Positions 15,832 to 25,184 of a stretch of 39,334 nucleotides of DNA are shown here, in pieces. The translations under genes were made by a program, and so were the position numbers. This DNA comes from Trinickia mobilis (GTDB lineage Bacteria > Pseudomonadota > Gammaproteobacteria > Burkholderiales > Burkholderiaceae): the NCBI RefSeq assembly GCF_017315705.1, contig NZ_JAFLRF010000031.1, forward strand, positions 32,001 through 71,334. Direction: 5' to 3'. How positions within the stretch are numbered: position 1 is the first letter of the stretch; every line of letters starts with the position of its first letter. A model generated the notes under the pieces. It did no database searches. It was given only the letters and a program-made list of their open reading frames with translations, and had not been told where the DNA came from.

Positions 15832-17928
15832 TCAAGGCTTCTGCAACAACGCCTTCAGGCTCGCGAGCCGGTCCTTCGGCGTCATCGGCGCTTCCTCCGG
15901 CGCCGGCGGCGGCGCGTCGTCGAGTCCCATTTCGGGGATGAAGCGCGACGGCTCGCACACCACCGTCTCTCTCGCTCGCTTGCGCTTCTTGCACCAGTTC
16001 AGATGCAGGCTGCGCTGCGCGCGCGTGATCGCCACGTACATGAGGCGCCGCTCTTCTTCGATGCGCGCGTCGTCGATCGGCTCGTCGTCGGCGCCGCCGC
16101 GGTGCGGCATGATGCCTTCCTCGACGCCCACCAGAAACACGTGCGGATACTCGAGTCCCTTCGACGCGTGCACGGTCGACAGGCGGACCGCATCCGGATC
16201 CTCTTCCTTGCCTTCGAGCATCGACATCAGCGCGACCGTCTGGATCAAGCCGAGCAGGTTCTTGCCTGTGTCGGCGAGGCCGTCGGCGTTGTCGTAGCCG
16301 GTCGCTTCGCTTTCGCCGTCGTCCGAGATTTCGCGCTCGGGCTTCGTCCCCTTGCGCTTGAGCCATTCGAGAAACTCGAGCACGTTCTGCCACTTCGACT
16401 GCGCCTGGCGTTCGTCGAACGCGTCATACAGGTACGCCTCGTAATGGATCGCTTCCATCAGGCCGTCGAGCAGCGTCGTGGCCGGATCTTTGTCGGCGCG
16501 CTCGGTGATGCGCTGCATGAAATCGCAGAACGCGCGCAACGGCTCGATCTGCCGCGGCGACAAGCGCGCTTCGATCCCGCCCATATACACCGCCTCGAAC
16601 AGCGACACCTTCGCCTGCCCCGCAAACGCGCCCAGCGCTTCGAGCGTCGTATTGCCGACGCCGCGCCGCGGCGTGGTGATCGCGCGGATGAATGCGGGAT
16701 CGTCGTCGGCGTTCGCGACGAGGCGCAGGTACGCGCAGATGTCCTTGATCTCGGCCTTGTCGAAGAACGACTGGCCGCCCGACAGCACATACGGAATCCG
16801 CTCGCGGCGCAGCACCTGCTCGAAGATGCGCGCCTGGAAGTTGCCGCGATAGAGGATCGCGTAGTCGCGAAACTGCGCGCGCCGCTCGAACTTGTGCGCC
16901 GACAGCCGGAACACGACCGATTCGGCCTCATGCTCCTCGTCGTTGCACGGCGTGACGGTGATCGTGTCGCCCATCCCGTGCTCGGACCACAGTTTCTTCT
17001 CGAAGAGCTTCGGATTATTCGCGATCACGTTGTTCGCGGCGGTGAGAATGCGCACCGTCGAGCGATAGTTCTGCTCGAGCTTGATCAGGTGGAGCTTCGG
17101 AAAATCCTTGCCGAGTTGCGCGAGGTTTTCGAGGGTGGCGCCGCGCCAGCCGTAGATCGCCTGATCGTCGTCGCCGACCGCCGTGAACGCCGCGCGCGGC
17201 CCCGCGAGCCGCTTCACGAGCTCGTACTGGCACGCGTTGGTGTCCTGGTATTCGTCGATCAGCAGGTAACGCAGCTTGTTCTGCCAGCGGTCGCGCACCG
17301 GCTCGTTCTTCTTGAACAGCTCGGCGGGCAAGCGGATCAGGTCGTCGAAATCCACCGCCTGGTACGCGTGCAGCGTCGCCACGTAGTTTCGATAGACGAT
17401 CGCGGCCTGATGCTCGTCTTCGTTCGACGCGATCGCCATCGCTTCGTCCGGCATGATGAGGCCGTTCTTCCAGAGCGAGATGATCGTCTGGATCTTGCGG
17501 ATGAAGCCCTTGTCCGTCGTGCCGACCTGCTCCTGGATCATCGCGAAGCAGTCGTCCGAATCCATGATCGAGAACTGCGGCTTCAAGCCGACGTGCTCCG
17601 CCTCCTGCCGCAGGATCTGCACGCCGAGCGAGTGGAACGTGCAGACGGTGAGCTGATTGACCGGCACCTTGCGTCCTTCCTTGCCGGGCGCGGAAAGCGT
17701 CTTGCCTTCGAGCAGCTTGCCGACGCGCTCGCGCATTTCCGCGGCGGCCTTGTTCGTGAACGTGACGGCCGCGATGTGACGCGGCTCGAAGCCTTTGTTT
17801 TCGATCAGGTGCGCGATTTTCTGCGTGATGACGCGCGTCTTGCCGCTGCCCGCACCGGCGAGCACGAGACACGGACCGTCGAGATAGCGCACCGCTTCGC
17901 TTTGGGCGGGATTCAGGCCTGCGGACAT
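15832..17928 (-). CDS. rep: ATP-dependent DNA helicase, Rep/UvrD family
   Basis: The 698-residue protein is a superfamily 1A 3'-5' helicase. Visible motifs are Walker A GAGSGKT at 25-31, the TFTNKAAAEMRERV motif Ia, DEYQDTN (motif II, DExx type), GDDDQAIYGWRGA (motif III), an EQNYRS motif IV, VHASKGLE (motif V) and VAITRAQ (motif VI). The start ILNPAQ.. and GPCLVLAGAGSGKTRVIT match Rep more closely than UvrD. A TTG at 17946 would add six residues; I chose ATG 17928 as it puts the NPAQSEAV region near the N-terminus as usual. Neither start has a clear ribosome-binding site. Rep helps forks pass protein roadblocks. It is convergent with the cytochrome gene. Confidence 0.93.
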   Translation of the reverse strand: MSAGLNPAQSEAVRYLDGPCLVLAGAGSGKTRVITQKIAHLIENKGFEPRHIAAVTFTNKAAAEMRERVGKLLEGKTLSAPGKEGRKVPVNQLTVCTFHSLGVQILRQEAEHVGLKPQFSIMDSDDCFAMIQEQVGTTDKGFIRKIQTIISLWKNGLIMPDEAMAIASNEDEHQAAIVYRNYVATLHAYQAVDFDDLIRLPAELFKKNEPVRDRWQNKLRYLLIDEYQDTNACQYELVKRLAGPRAAFTAVGDDDQAIYGWRGATLENLAQLGKDFPKLHLIKLEQNYRSTVRILTAANNVIANNPKLFEKKLWSEHGMGDTITVTPCNDEEHEAESVVFRLSAHKFERRAQFRDYAILYRGNFQARIFEQVLRRERIPYVLSGGQSFFDKAEIKDICAYLRLVANADDDPAFIRAITTPRRGVGNTTLEALGAFAGQAKVSLFEAVYMGGIEARLSPRQIEPLRAFCDFMQRITERADKDPATTLLDGLMEAIHYEAYLYDAFDERQAQSKWQNVLEFLEWLKRKGTKPEREISDDGESEATGYDNADGLADTGKNLLGLIQTVALMSMLEGKEEDPDAVRLSTVHASKGLEYPHVFLVGVEEGIMPHRGGADDEPIDDARIEEERRLMYVAITRAQRSLHLNWCKKRKRARETVVCEPSRFIPEMGLDDAPPPAPEEAPMTPKDRLASLKALLQKP

Positions 17929-18136
17929 CGTCTGTGGAGGGGTCAAGGTTGGCGGCTCGCGGGCCGGGAACGTTTCCGGTGCGCTGCCAATGAAGTTGCT
18001 ACGGGGAAGTGCGCGATGCTAACACGGATGGGTTTCGCCGGACGGCCGCCGCCCCGGACACACCGAATCCGCCATGCCAAAATAGCCGCTGTTACGCGCG
18101 GCACCTCGCCGCGCGCGCCATTCGATGGAAGCTCTC

Positions 18137-19192
18137 ATGACATCACCCTTGAAAATCGGTTTGATGGGCTACGGCTACGCCGGCAAGACCTTCCACGCGC
18201 CGGTCATCGCGCATTGCGGCCACGCCGAGGTGGCGGCGATCGCGACGAGCCAGCCGGATCAGGCACGCGCCGACTACCCGGCGGCTCAAGTCGTCGCGGA
18301 TCTGGACGCGCTCGTCGCGCTCGACGCCGTCGAATGCATCGTCATCGCGACGCCGAACGACACGCACTTCGAACTCGCGGCGCGCGTGCTCGAAGCAGGC
18401 AAGCACGTCGTCGTCGACAAGCCGGTCACGCTGACCGCCGAGGACGCCCGCACGCTCGCGCTGCTCGCCAAGAAGCACGGCGTGCTGTTCGCGCCGTTCC
18501 ACAATCGCCGCTGGGACGGCGATTTCATGACGGTGCGCGCGCTGATCGAAAGCGGCCAACTCGGGCGCATCACGCACTTCGAATCGCACTTCGACCGCTT
18601 CCGCCCGCTCGTGCGGCCGCGCTGGCGCGAGGAGGCGTCGCGCGGCGGCGGCCTGTTGTTCGACCTCGGGCCGCATCTGATCGACCAGGCGCTCGCGCTG
18701 TTCGGCGCGCCCGACACCGTCAGCGCGACCGTGAAAATCCATCGCGACGAGGGCACGGCGCCCGATTACGTCCATCTCCAGCTCGGCTACGCGGACAAGG
18801 AAGTGGTGCTGCACGCCACGGCGCTCGCCGCGCTCGAGCCGCCGCGCTTCGCGATCCACGGCACGCTCGGCAGCTACGTGAAGCGCGGGCTCGACACGCA
18901 GGAAGATCAACTGAAGGCAGGCCTGCGTCCGGGCGACGTCGATTTCGGTGCGGGCAATCTGCCGGCCCTGGTGCGCCTGCTGCAAGGCGAGCAAGAAGTG
19001 GAACACTCGCAGCCGACGCAAGACGGCAACTACGCCGGCTTTTACGGATCGCTTGCGGCATCGATCCGCGACGGCGTGCCGTTCCCCGTCGCGCCGCAAG
19101 ACGCGATCGACGTCATGACCATCGTCGAGCTCGCCAACCAAAGCGCAGAAGAAGGGCGTCGCCTGCCGTTCGCGCGCGTCGGCTTCGAATAA
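18137..19192 (+). CDS. Gfo/Idh/MocA family NAD(P)-dependent oxidoreductase
   Basis: The 351-residue protein has an N-terminal Rossmann fold (IGLMGYGYAGKTFHAPVI), the family DKPVT motif (corresponding to EKP) at about residue 95, and the typical FHNRRWDGDF and SRGGGLLFDLGPHLIDQAL segments of the C-terminal domain. It resembles E. coli YdgJ and the scyllo-inositol dehydrogenase (NADP+) IolW branch, so the likely substrate is a sugar or polyol, though no transport or catabolic genes are near. The ATG at 18137 has GGAAG 5 nt upstream; an ATG at 18125 would add four residues. It is divergent from rep and followed by a terminator. Confidence 0.9.
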   Translation: MTSPLKIGLMGYGYAGKTFHAPVIAHCGHAEVAAIATSQPDQARADYPAAQVVADLDALVALDAVECIVIATPNDTHFELAARVLEAGKHVVVDKPVTLTAEDARTLALLAKKHGVLFAPFHNRRWDGDFMTVRALIESGQLGRITHFESHFDRFRPLVRPRWREEASRGGGLLFDLGPHLIDQALALFGAPDTVSATVKIHRDEGTAPDYVHLQLGYADKEVVLHATALAALEPPRFAIHGTLGSYVKRGLDTQEDQLKAGLRPGDVDFGAGNLPALVRLLQGEQEVEHSQPTQDGNYAGFYGSLAASIRDGVPFPVAPQDAIDVMTIVELANQSAEEGRRLPFARVGFE

Positions 19193-19246
19193 GAAGGCGG
19201 CACGCGAATCTGACATTCCGAAAGGAACAAACCGTTACAAAATATT

Positions 19247-19287
19247 CGGCTCGCGGGGTCGTCGCTTTGCCTCCGCGAGCCGTTTTT
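19247..19287 (+). terminator. Rho-independent terminator after the oxidoreductase
   Basis: A perfect 10-bp stem, CGGCTCGCGG (19247-19256) with CCGCGAGCCG (19273-19282), followed by TTTTT. It separates the oxidoreductase from the lipoprotein gene. Confidence 0.8.
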
Positions 19288-19329
19288 GTCGCGACGGTCA
19301 TCCCGTCCCAAGATGACAAGGAGAATGGA

Positions 19330-19680
19330 ATGCAACGCTTGATTCGCGCGGTCGCTGGCTGCGCACTGGTGGCGTCGCTGGCGGCGTGCGTCGTGCAGCA
19401 GCCGCAGGTGGCCGCGCCGCCGCCGAACCCGCATGAAGTGGCGATGCGGCGCCTCGGGGAAGTGAACACGCGCATCGACAATCTGAGCCGTCTCATCGAC
19501 GCTCGCGTCAACCAGGGCTACTACCCGCCGCCGCAAGGTGGCGCGCTGCATCACCGCCTCGACGTGATCCGCCAGGAAGCGCACGATATGTCGGCCTCGC
19601 GCGGCGGCGGCTTGTCCGGCGACGAGCAGCACGTGCTGAACCAGGAGCTCGACGGCGCGGCACGCGCAATCGGCCAGTAG
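19330..19680 (+). CDS. Small lipoprotein of unknown function
   Basis: The 116-residue product starts with a lipoprotein signal peptide: MQRLIRAVAGCALVASLAAC, with lipobox LAAC (Cys20). It continues with a Pro-rich spacer and a helical region (RRLGEVNTRIDNLSRLIDAR) and a C-terminal helix (EQHVLNQELDGAARAIGQ). AAGGAG at 19318-19323, 6 nt before the ATG, decides the start. It would be anchored to the outer membrane's inner leaflet. I recall similar small periplasmic proteins in Burkholderia but no function. It is a single-gene transcript flanked by terminators. Confidence 0.8.
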   Translation: MQRLIRAVAGCALVASLAACVVQQPQVAAPPPNPHEVAMRRLGEVNTRIDNLSRLIDARVNQGYYPPPQGGALHHRLDVIRQEAHDMSASRGGGLSGDEQHVLNQELDGAARAIGQ

Positions 19681-19707
19681 GACGGAGGTTCGAGTCCAGG
19701 CAGCGTT

Positions 19708-19848
19708 GCATGGGACCCGAGTCACCGCCGAAGCGCTAACTCGGGTCGACCGCTGTGCATGGGACCCAAGTAAGCGCTGAAGCGCTAACTCGGGTCGACC
19801 GCTGTGCATGGGACCCAAGTAAGCGCTGAAGCGCTAACTCGGGTCGAC
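19708..19848. repeat. Three tandem copies of a 49-bp hairpin-forming repeat
   Basis: Copies begin at 19708, 19757 and 19806, exactly 49 bp apart; copies 2 and 3 are identical over about 43 bp and the first differs at a few sites. Each contains the arms GACCC(G/A)AGT and ACTCGGGTC, perfect in copy 1 and with one mismatch in copies 2 and 3, around AGCGCT elements (two of them in copies 2 and 3). It therefore makes three adjacent hairpins downstream of the lipoprotein gene. The rest of the 19681-20405 gap holds a terminator and the glycine riboswitch. Confidence 0.85.
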
Positions 19849-19856
19849 ATGCGAGA

Positions 19857-19889
19857 AAGGCGGCGGACGCGATGTCCGCCGCCTTTTTT
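19857..19889 (+). terminator. Strong rho-independent terminator after the 49-bp repeats
   Basis: A stem of at least 10 bp, GGCGGCGGAC (19859-19868) with GTCCGCCGCC (19874-19883) and a 5-nt loop, extendable by A-T pairs, followed by TTTTTT. Confidence 0.88.
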
Positions 19890-19970
19890 ATCGGCCCGCC
19901 ACGCGGCGCTCGATCCGCCCGCAAGCCTCATTTGACAAGCCTTTTGCGCTCGCGTACATTCGCCGCACGC

Positions 19971-20072
19971 GTCGGGAGAGCGCGCAGGCCACGGGTGTCC
20001 ATTGCGGATTCCGATCAGGCCGCGCCGCCGAAGGGGCACACCCGCAAACTCTCAGGCAAAAGGACCGACAGC
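19971..20072 (+). promoter_or_regulatory. Glycine riboswitch aptamer 1
   Basis: The segment has the conserved glycine-aptamer parts: GTCGGGAGAG at the start, GCCGAAGGGGCA in the middle and CTCTCAGGCAAAAGGACCGAC at the end. P1 is GTCGG (19971-19975) with CCGAC (20064-20068). Glycine binding controls the downstream gcvTHP operon. A second aptamer follows after an unusually long linker. Confidence 0.92.
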
Positions 20073-20187
20073 GTCGAAAAACCCGCTTGAAAACGTCACG
20101 ATCCGTGAAATTGGCGCCAGCTTTGGGAGGCCTTCTCGCGGTTCCGCAACCGATTGACTGCGGCACGTAAAGCACCGGTTTTTCGCA

Positions 20188-20306
20188 CTCTGGAGAGCGG
20201 CAGCGGCATAGGCTGATTGAAAGCCAAGCAGGCTGCCCACCGAAGGGGCGCGCGTTCGAAGGGGCTTATCCCGGGCAACGCAATCTCTCAGGTACCGAGG
20301 ACAGAG
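20188..20306 (+). promoter_or_regulatory. Glycine riboswitch aptamer 2
   Basis: A second full aptamer: TGGAGAGCGG, then ACCGAAGGGGCGC, then AATCTCTCAGGTACCGAGGAC. P1 is CTCTG (20188-20192) with CAGAG (20302-20306). The linker from aptamer 1 (20073-20187, about 115 nt) has small hairpins but no third aptamer that I can see. Tandem glycine aptamers usually have a linker of only a few to some tens of nt. Confidence 0.9.
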
Positions 20307-20338
20307 GGGTCATGCAGGGCCACATCGCTTGCCGCCGG

Positions 20339-20376
20339 AAGGCCGCAAGGGTGAGCCCACATGCATGGCCTTTTTT
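20339..20376 (+). terminator. Riboswitch expression platform terminator
   Basis: AAGGCC (20339-20344) pairs with GGCCTT (20367-20372), the start of a six-T run (20371-20376), 30 nt before gcvT. An alternative pairing uses the upstream GGGCC and CTTGCC segments (20317-20333), so an antiterminator is plausible. Glycine would favour read-through, as known for gcv riboswitches. Confidence 0.65.
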
Positions 20377-20405
20377 GTTTTCGCGAAACACCTGACGAGG
20401 CCCCG

Positions 20406-21527
20406 ATGACCGAACTGAAACACACCCCGCTCCACGCCACCCACTGCGCGCTCAAGGCGCGGATGGTCGACTTCGGCGGCTGGGACATGCCCGTCAACTA
20501 CGGCTCGCAGATCGACGAGCACCACGCCGTGCGCAAGGACGCGGGCATGTTCGACGTGTCGCATATGTGCGTCGTCGATTTCCGCGGCGTCCGCGTGCGC
20601 GCGTTCTTCGAGCACGCGATCGCGAACAACGTCGGCAAATTGCAGACACCGGGCCGCGCGCTCTATTCGTGCCTGCTGAACAGCAAGGGCGGCGTGATCG
20701 ACGATCTGATCGTCTACTACTTCGCCGAAGACTTCTTCCGTCTCGTCGTCAACGCGGGCACCGCCGAGAAAGACATCGCCTGGTTCAGCCAGCTCAACGC
20801 CGAAGGCGGCTACGGCCTGACGATCGCGCCGCGACGCGATCTCGCGATCGTCGCCGTGCAGGGCCCGAACGCGCGCCACAAAGTGTGGGCAGTCGCGCCC
20901 TCGACGCGCACCGCCACCGAACTCTTGAAGCCGTTCAACGCGGCGCTCGTCGAAGGCACGCCGTTCGGCGAATTGATGATCGCGCGCACCGGCTATACCG
21001 GTGAAGACGGTTTCGAAATCGTGCTCCCCGCCACCGACGTCTGCGAATTCTGGGACTCGCTGCAGCGCCAGGGCGTGCGCCCGTGCGGCCTCGGCGCGCG
21101 CGACACGCTGCGCCTCGAAGCCGGCATGAACCTGTACGGCCAGGACATGGACGACAACGTCTCCCCGCTCGACGCGGGCCTCGCCTGGACGGTCGATCTC
21201 ACGGCGCCGCGCGACTTCGTGGGCCGCACGCCGCTCGAAGCCGCGGGCTCGAAAGCGTCGTTCGTCGGCCTGATCCTGCAAAAGGAAAACGGCAAGGCAG
21301 GGGGCGTGCTGCGCGCACACCAGAAGGTCGTCACCCCGCAGGGCGAGGGCGAAATCACGAGCGGCACGTTCTCGCCGACGATGCAGGAATCGATCGCCTT
21401 CGCGCGCGTGCCGAAGGGCGTGCAGCCGGGCGACATCGTCCACGTGCAGATCCGCGACAAAGCACTTCCCGCAAGCGTGGTAAAACTGCCATTCGTGCGC
21501 AACGGCAAGGTGCTCGCCGGCCAGTAA
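20406..21527 (+). CDS. gcvT: Glycine cleavage system T protein (aminomethyltransferase)
   Basis: The 373-residue protein transfers the methylene group from aminomethyl-lipoyl-GcvH to tetrahydrofolate and releases ammonia. Family features: N-terminal [33 protein letters not shown] (folate site region), [13 protein letters not shown] and [19 protein letters not shown] longer frame starts at 20361, but ATG 20406 has GAGG 5 nt upstream and puts the family N-terminus correctly. It is the first gene of the riboswitch-controlled gcvT-gcvH-gcvP operon. Confidence 0.97.
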   Translation: MTELKHTPLHATHCALKARMVDFGGWDMPVNYGSQIDEHHAVRKDAGMFDVSHMCVVDFRGVRVRAFFEHAIANNVGKLQTPGRALYSCLLNSKGGVIDDLIVYYFAEDFFRLVVNAGTAEKDIAWFSQLNAEGGYGLTIAPRRDLAIVAVQGPNARHKVWAVAPSTRTATELLKPFNAALVEGTPFGELMIARTGYTGEDGFEIVLPATDVCEFWDSLQRQGVRPCGLGARDTLRLEAGMNLYGQDMDDNVSPLDAGLAWTVDLTAPRDFVGRTPLEAAGSKASFVGLILQKENGKAGGVLRAHQKVVTPQGEGEITSGTFSPTMQESIAFARVPKGVQPGDIVHVQIRDKALPASVVKLPFVRNGKVLAGQ

Positions 21528-21597
21528 TCGTCTGCGTAAGCCGCGCTCGCGGCGCACGTCCCCCTTTTTAGCCATTGATGAATAACAGGAGCAACCG

Positions 21598-21978
21598 ATG
21601 AGCATCCCGGCCGATCTGAAATACACCGAATCGCACGAATGGGTTCGCACCGAAGCCGACGGCACGCTGACGATCGGCATCACCGATCACGCGCAGGAAG
21701 CGCTCGGCGACATCGTCTTCTTCGAAGTCCAGCAACTGGGCAAGACCGTCTCGGCCGGCGACACCGTCGCCGTCATCGAATCGGTGAAGGCCGCCTCCGA
21801 TATCTACGCGCCGGTCGCGGGCGAAATCATCGAAGCGAACTCGGCCGTCACGGACGCGCCGGACTCGGTCAACAGCGCCCCCTACGACAACTGGCTCTTC
21901 AAGATCAAGCCGGCCGCGGGCGCCTCGACCGACAAGCTGCTCGACGCCGACGCCTACACGAAGTCCATCGGCGCGTAA
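21598..21978 (+). CDS. gcvH: Glycine cleavage system H protein
   Basis: The 126-residue lipoyl carrier shuttles the aminomethyl group between P, T and L proteins. The lipoylated lysine is Lys64 in [16 protein letters not shown]. The start ATG has AGGAG 8 nt upstream. It lies 70 bp after gcvT. Length is normal for the family (125-130). Confidence 0.97.
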   Translation: MSIPADLKYTESHEWVRTEADGTLTIGITDHAQEALGDIVFFEVQQLGKTVSAGDTVAVIESVKAASDIYAPVAGEIIEANSAVTDAPDSVNSAPYDNWLFKIKPAAGASTDKLLDADAYTKSIGA

Positions 21979-21996
21979 CTTTTTTTGACCCGAACC

Positions 21997-22021
21997 GCGC
22001 GGCGCGCTCGTTGCGCCGCGC
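21997..22021 (+). other. Perfect GC-rich hairpin between gcvH and gcvP
   Basis: A 9-bp stem, GCGCGGCGC (21997-22005) with GCGCCGCGC (22013-22021), has no T run, so it is unlikely to terminate transcription. It may protect the gcvTH RNA or mark a processing site. Inference. Confidence 0.45.
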
Positions 22022-22036
22022 CTGCCAAGCCTAAAC

Positions 22037-24976
22037 ATGAAGCTCGAACACCCGGATCGTCTGATGAACCGCACCCCTCTCTCGCTTGCCGCGCTCGAAG
22101 TGCATGATGCCTTCGCCGAGCGGCACGTCGGCCCGGACGCCGCCGATCAGCAAAAGATGCTCGAAGCGCTCGGCTTCGCATCGCGCGCCGCGCTGATCGA
22201 CGCCGTGATTCCGCAGACGATACGCCGCACCGAGCCGCTGCCGCTCGGCGCGTTCTCGCAGCCGAAGAGCGAGGCGGAAGCGCTTGCTGTTCTGCGCGAG
22301 CTCGCGGACCAGAACCAGGTGTTCCGCTCCTACATCGGCCAGGGCTACTACAACGCGCATACGCCGGCGGTGATCCTGCGCAACGTGCTCGAGAACCCCG
22401 CCTGGTACACGGCGTACACGCCGTATCAGCCGGAAATCTCGCAAGGGCGTCTCGAAGCGCTCTTGAACTTCCAGCAGATGGTGATCGACCTGACGGGCCT
22501 TGCGATCGCGAACGCGTCGCTGCTCGACGAGGCGACCGCCGCGGCCGAGGCGATGACGCTCCTGCAGCGCGTCGGCAAGCCCAAGTCGAACGTGTTCTAC
22601 GTGGCAGACGACGTGCTGCCGCAAACGATCGAAGTCATTCAAACGCGCGCGAAGCCGGTCGGCATCGAAGTGAAGGTCGGCCCTGCCGCGCAAGCCGCGG
22701 CGTCGAATGCGTTCGGCGTGCTGCTGCAATACCCGGGCGTGAACGGCGACGTGCGCGACTACCGCGAACTCGCCGGCGCGATCCACGCTGCGGGCGGCCA
22801 TGTGGTGGCCGCCGCCGATCTGCTTGCGTTGACGCTCCTCACGCCTCCGGGCGAATGGGGCGCGGACGTTGCCGTCGGCAACTCGCAGCGCTTCGGCGTG
22901 CCGGTCGGCTTCGGCGGCCCGCATGCGGCGTACCTCGCCGTGCGCGACGAATTCAAGCGCCAGATGCCGGGGCGCCTCGTCGGCGTGACGGTCGACGCGC
23001 AAGGCAACCCCGCGCTGCGTCTCGCGCTGCAAACGCGCGAACAGCACATCCGCCGCGAGAAGGCGACGTCGAACGTCTGCACGGCGCAGGCCCTGCTCGC
23101 GATCATGGCGAGCATGTACGCGGTCTATCACGGCCCGCATGGACTGAAAACGATTGCACTGCGCGTGAACCGCATCGCCGAGCTGCTCGCAGCCGGCGTC
23201 GAGCAGCTCGGCTACACGCTCGCCAACGACACCTTCTTCGACACGCTCACGATCGAAACCGGCGCGCGCACCGCTGCCGTGCACGAAGCGGCGAAGGCGA
23301 AGCGCATCAACCTGCGCCGCGTGAGCGCGACGCGCGTCGGCGTGTCGGTCGACGAAACGACGAAGCGCTCGGACCTTGCCGACCTGCTCGCGCTGTTCGC
23401 GCAAGCGGCCGGCGCGATCGACGTGCCGCACGTCGATGCGCTCGACAGCGCCCTGACCCGCGCAGGCGCCAGGGCCTCCGTGCCCGCCTCGCTGGTCCGC
23501 ACGAGCGCATACCTCACGCACCACGTCTTCAACCGCCACCACTCCGAGACGGAGCTGCTGCGCTACCTGCGCGGCCTCGCCGACAAGGACCTCGCGCTCG
23601 ACCGCTCGATGATCCCGCTCGGCTCTTGCACGATGAAGCTCAATGCAACATCGGAGATGCTGCCGGTGACGTGGCCCGAATTCGGCCGGATCCACCCGTT
23701 CGCGCCCGCCGAGCAGACCGTCGGCTACCGCGAGATGATCGACCAGCTCGAGCAGATGCTCGTCGCCGCGACCGGCTATGCGGCAGTGTCGCTGCAGCCG
23801 AACGCCGGCTCGCAGGGCGAATACGCCGGTCTCTTGATCATCCACGCATACCACGCGTCGCGCGGCGAAGGCCATCGCGACGTCTGCCTGATCCCGGCGT
23901 CCGCGCACGGCACGAACCCGGCGTCGGCGCATATGGCGGGGATGAAGGTCGTCGTCGTGGCGTGCGATGCGCAGGGCAACGTCGATATCGAAGACCTGAA
24001 GGCAAAGGCCGAGCAGCACTCGAAGCAGCTCGCCGCGATCATGATCACCTACCCGTCGACGCACGGCGTGTTCGAGCAGAACGTCCGCGAGATCTGCGAG
24101 ATCGTGCACGCGCACGGCGGCCAGGTCTATGTGGACGGCGCGAACATGAACGCGATGGTCGGCCTGACCGCGCCGGGCCAGTTCGGCGGCGACGTCTCGC
24201 ACCTGAACCTGCACAAGACGTTCTGCATTCCGCACGGCGGCGGCGGACCGGGTGTCGGCCCGGTCGCGGTCGGCGCGCATCTCGCGCAGTTCCTGCCGAA
24301 CCAGGTGTCGACCGGCTACAAGCGCGAGGCGAACGGCATCGGCGCGGTGTCGGCGACGCCGTACGGCTCGGCGTCGATCCTGCCGATCTCGTGGATGTAC
24401 ATCGCGATGATGGGCGCAAGGAACCTCACCGCCGCGACCGAAACCGCGATCCTCAACGCGAACTACGTCGCGAAGAAGCTCGCGCCGCACTACCCGGTGC
24501 TGTACGCGGGCCCGGGCGGGCTGGTTGCGCACGAATGCATTCTCGACCTGCGTCCGATCAAGGACTCGAGCGGCATCCAGGTCGACGACGTCGCCAAGCG
24601 CCTAGCCGACTACGGCTTCCATGCCCCGACGATGAGCTTCCCGGTGCCGGGCACGCTGATGGTCGAGCCGACCGAATCGGAATCGAAGGAAGAGCTCGAC
24701 CGCTTCATCGAAGCGATGATCGCGATCCGCGAGGAAATCCGCGCGGTCGAGGAAGGCCGCGCCGACCGCGAGGACAATCCGCTCAAGCACGCGCCGCACA
24801 CGGCGGCGGTGGTCGTCGCGAACGAATGGGCGCACGCGTATTCGCGCGAAACGGCGGCGTACCCGCTGCCCTCGCTCGTCGCCCGCAAGTACTGGCCGCC
24901 GGTTGGCCGCGCGGACAACGCGTATGGCGACCGCAACCTGTTCTGCTCCTGCGTTCCGATCGCCGACTACGAATAA
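22037..24976 (+). CDS. gcvP: Glycine dehydrogenase (decarboxylating), P protein
   Basis: The 979-residue PLP enzyme decarboxylates glycine and loads the aminomethyl group on lipoyl-GcvH. Both halves of the single-chain P protein are present (eubacterial fused form). The PLP lysine is Lys727 in [21 protein letters not shown]. The N-terminus ([21 protein letters not shown]) matches what I recall for Burkholderia GcvP, so I kept ATG 22037 rather than the Met at 22064. The gene is followed by a strong terminator, ending the gcvTHP operon. gcvL is not in this window. Confidence 0.97.
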   Translation: MKLEHPDRLMNRTPLSLAALEVHDAFAERHVGPDAADQQKMLEALGFASRAALIDAVIPQTIRRTEPLPLGAFSQPKSEAEALAVLRELADQNQVFRSYIGQGYYNAHTPAVILRNVLENPAWYTAYTPYQPEISQGRLEALLNFQQMVIDLTGLAIANASLLDEATAAAEAMTLLQRVGKPKSNVFYVADDVLPQTIEVIQTRAKPVGIEVKVGPAAQAAASNAFGVLLQYPGVNGDVRDYRELAGAIHAAGGHVVAAADLLALTLLTPPGEWGADVAVGNSQRFGVPVGFGGPHAAYLAVRDEFKRQMPGRLVGVTVDAQGNPALRLALQTREQHIRREKATSNVCTAQALLAIMASMYAVYHGPHGLKTIALRVNRIAELLAAGVEQLGYTLANDTFFDTLTIETGARTAAVHEAAKAKRINLRRVSATRVGVSVDETTKRSDLADLLALFAQAAGAIDVPHVDALDSALTRAGARASVPASLVRTSAYLTHHVFNRHHSETELLRYLRGLADKDLALDRSMIPLGSCTMKLNATSEMLPVTWPEFGRIHPFAPAEQTVGYREMIDQLEQMLVAATGYAAVSLQPNAGSQGEYAGLLIIHAYHASRGEGHRDVCLIPASAHGTNPASAHMAGMKVVVVACDAQGNVDIEDLKAKAEQHSKQLAAIMITYPSTHGVFEQNVREICEIVHAHGGQVYVDGANMNAMVGLTAPGQFGGDVSHLNLHKTFCIPHGGGGPGVGPVAVGAHLAQFLPNQVSTGYKREANGIGAVSATPYGSASILPISWMYIAMMGARNLTAATETAILNANYVAKKLAPHYPVLYAGPGGLVAHECILDLRPIKDSSGIQVDDVAKRLADYGFHAPTMSFPVPGTLMVEPTESESKEELDRFIEAMIAIREEIRAVEEGRADREDNPLKHAPHTAAVVVANEWAHAYSRETAAYPLPSLVARKYWPPVGRADNAYGDRNLFCSCVPIADYE

Positions 24977-25005
24977 CCGGCGCCCGTTCGACATCGTGAC
25001 CGAGA

Positions 25006-25037
25006 GACGCAAGCCGCTTCCCGCGGCTTGCGTCTTT
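25006..25037 (+). terminator. Rho-independent terminator after gcvP
   Basis: A perfect 12-bp stem, GACGCAAGCCGC (25006-25017) with GCGGCTTGCGTC (25023-25034), is followed by TTT. Confidence 0.85.
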
Positions 25038-25184
25038 GCCGTGCGCGCTCAAGAAAACGCCGGGCCGCCCCAAGTTTCGCCCCGAAGGAAGTCCCCTTGG
25101 GGGTCTGATGCGCAGCGACAGGTTTGGGGCGCTCAAAAGCGGCTAACATCTGACACCGAAATCGAACCAACGAAGGAGTTCCGC

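Noticed and set aside
16003-19680. 1225-residue plus-strand frame opposite rep that runs on to the lipoprotein
   Set aside because: It is the antisense of rep plus an out-of-frame shadow of the oxidoreductase. High-GC genomes give such frames often. Only its last 116 codons are the real lipoprotein, which has its own start at 19330.
22031-24532. 833-residue minus-strand frame opposite gcvP
   Set aside because: Arg/His/Val-rich composition typical of an antisense shadow of a high-GC gene.
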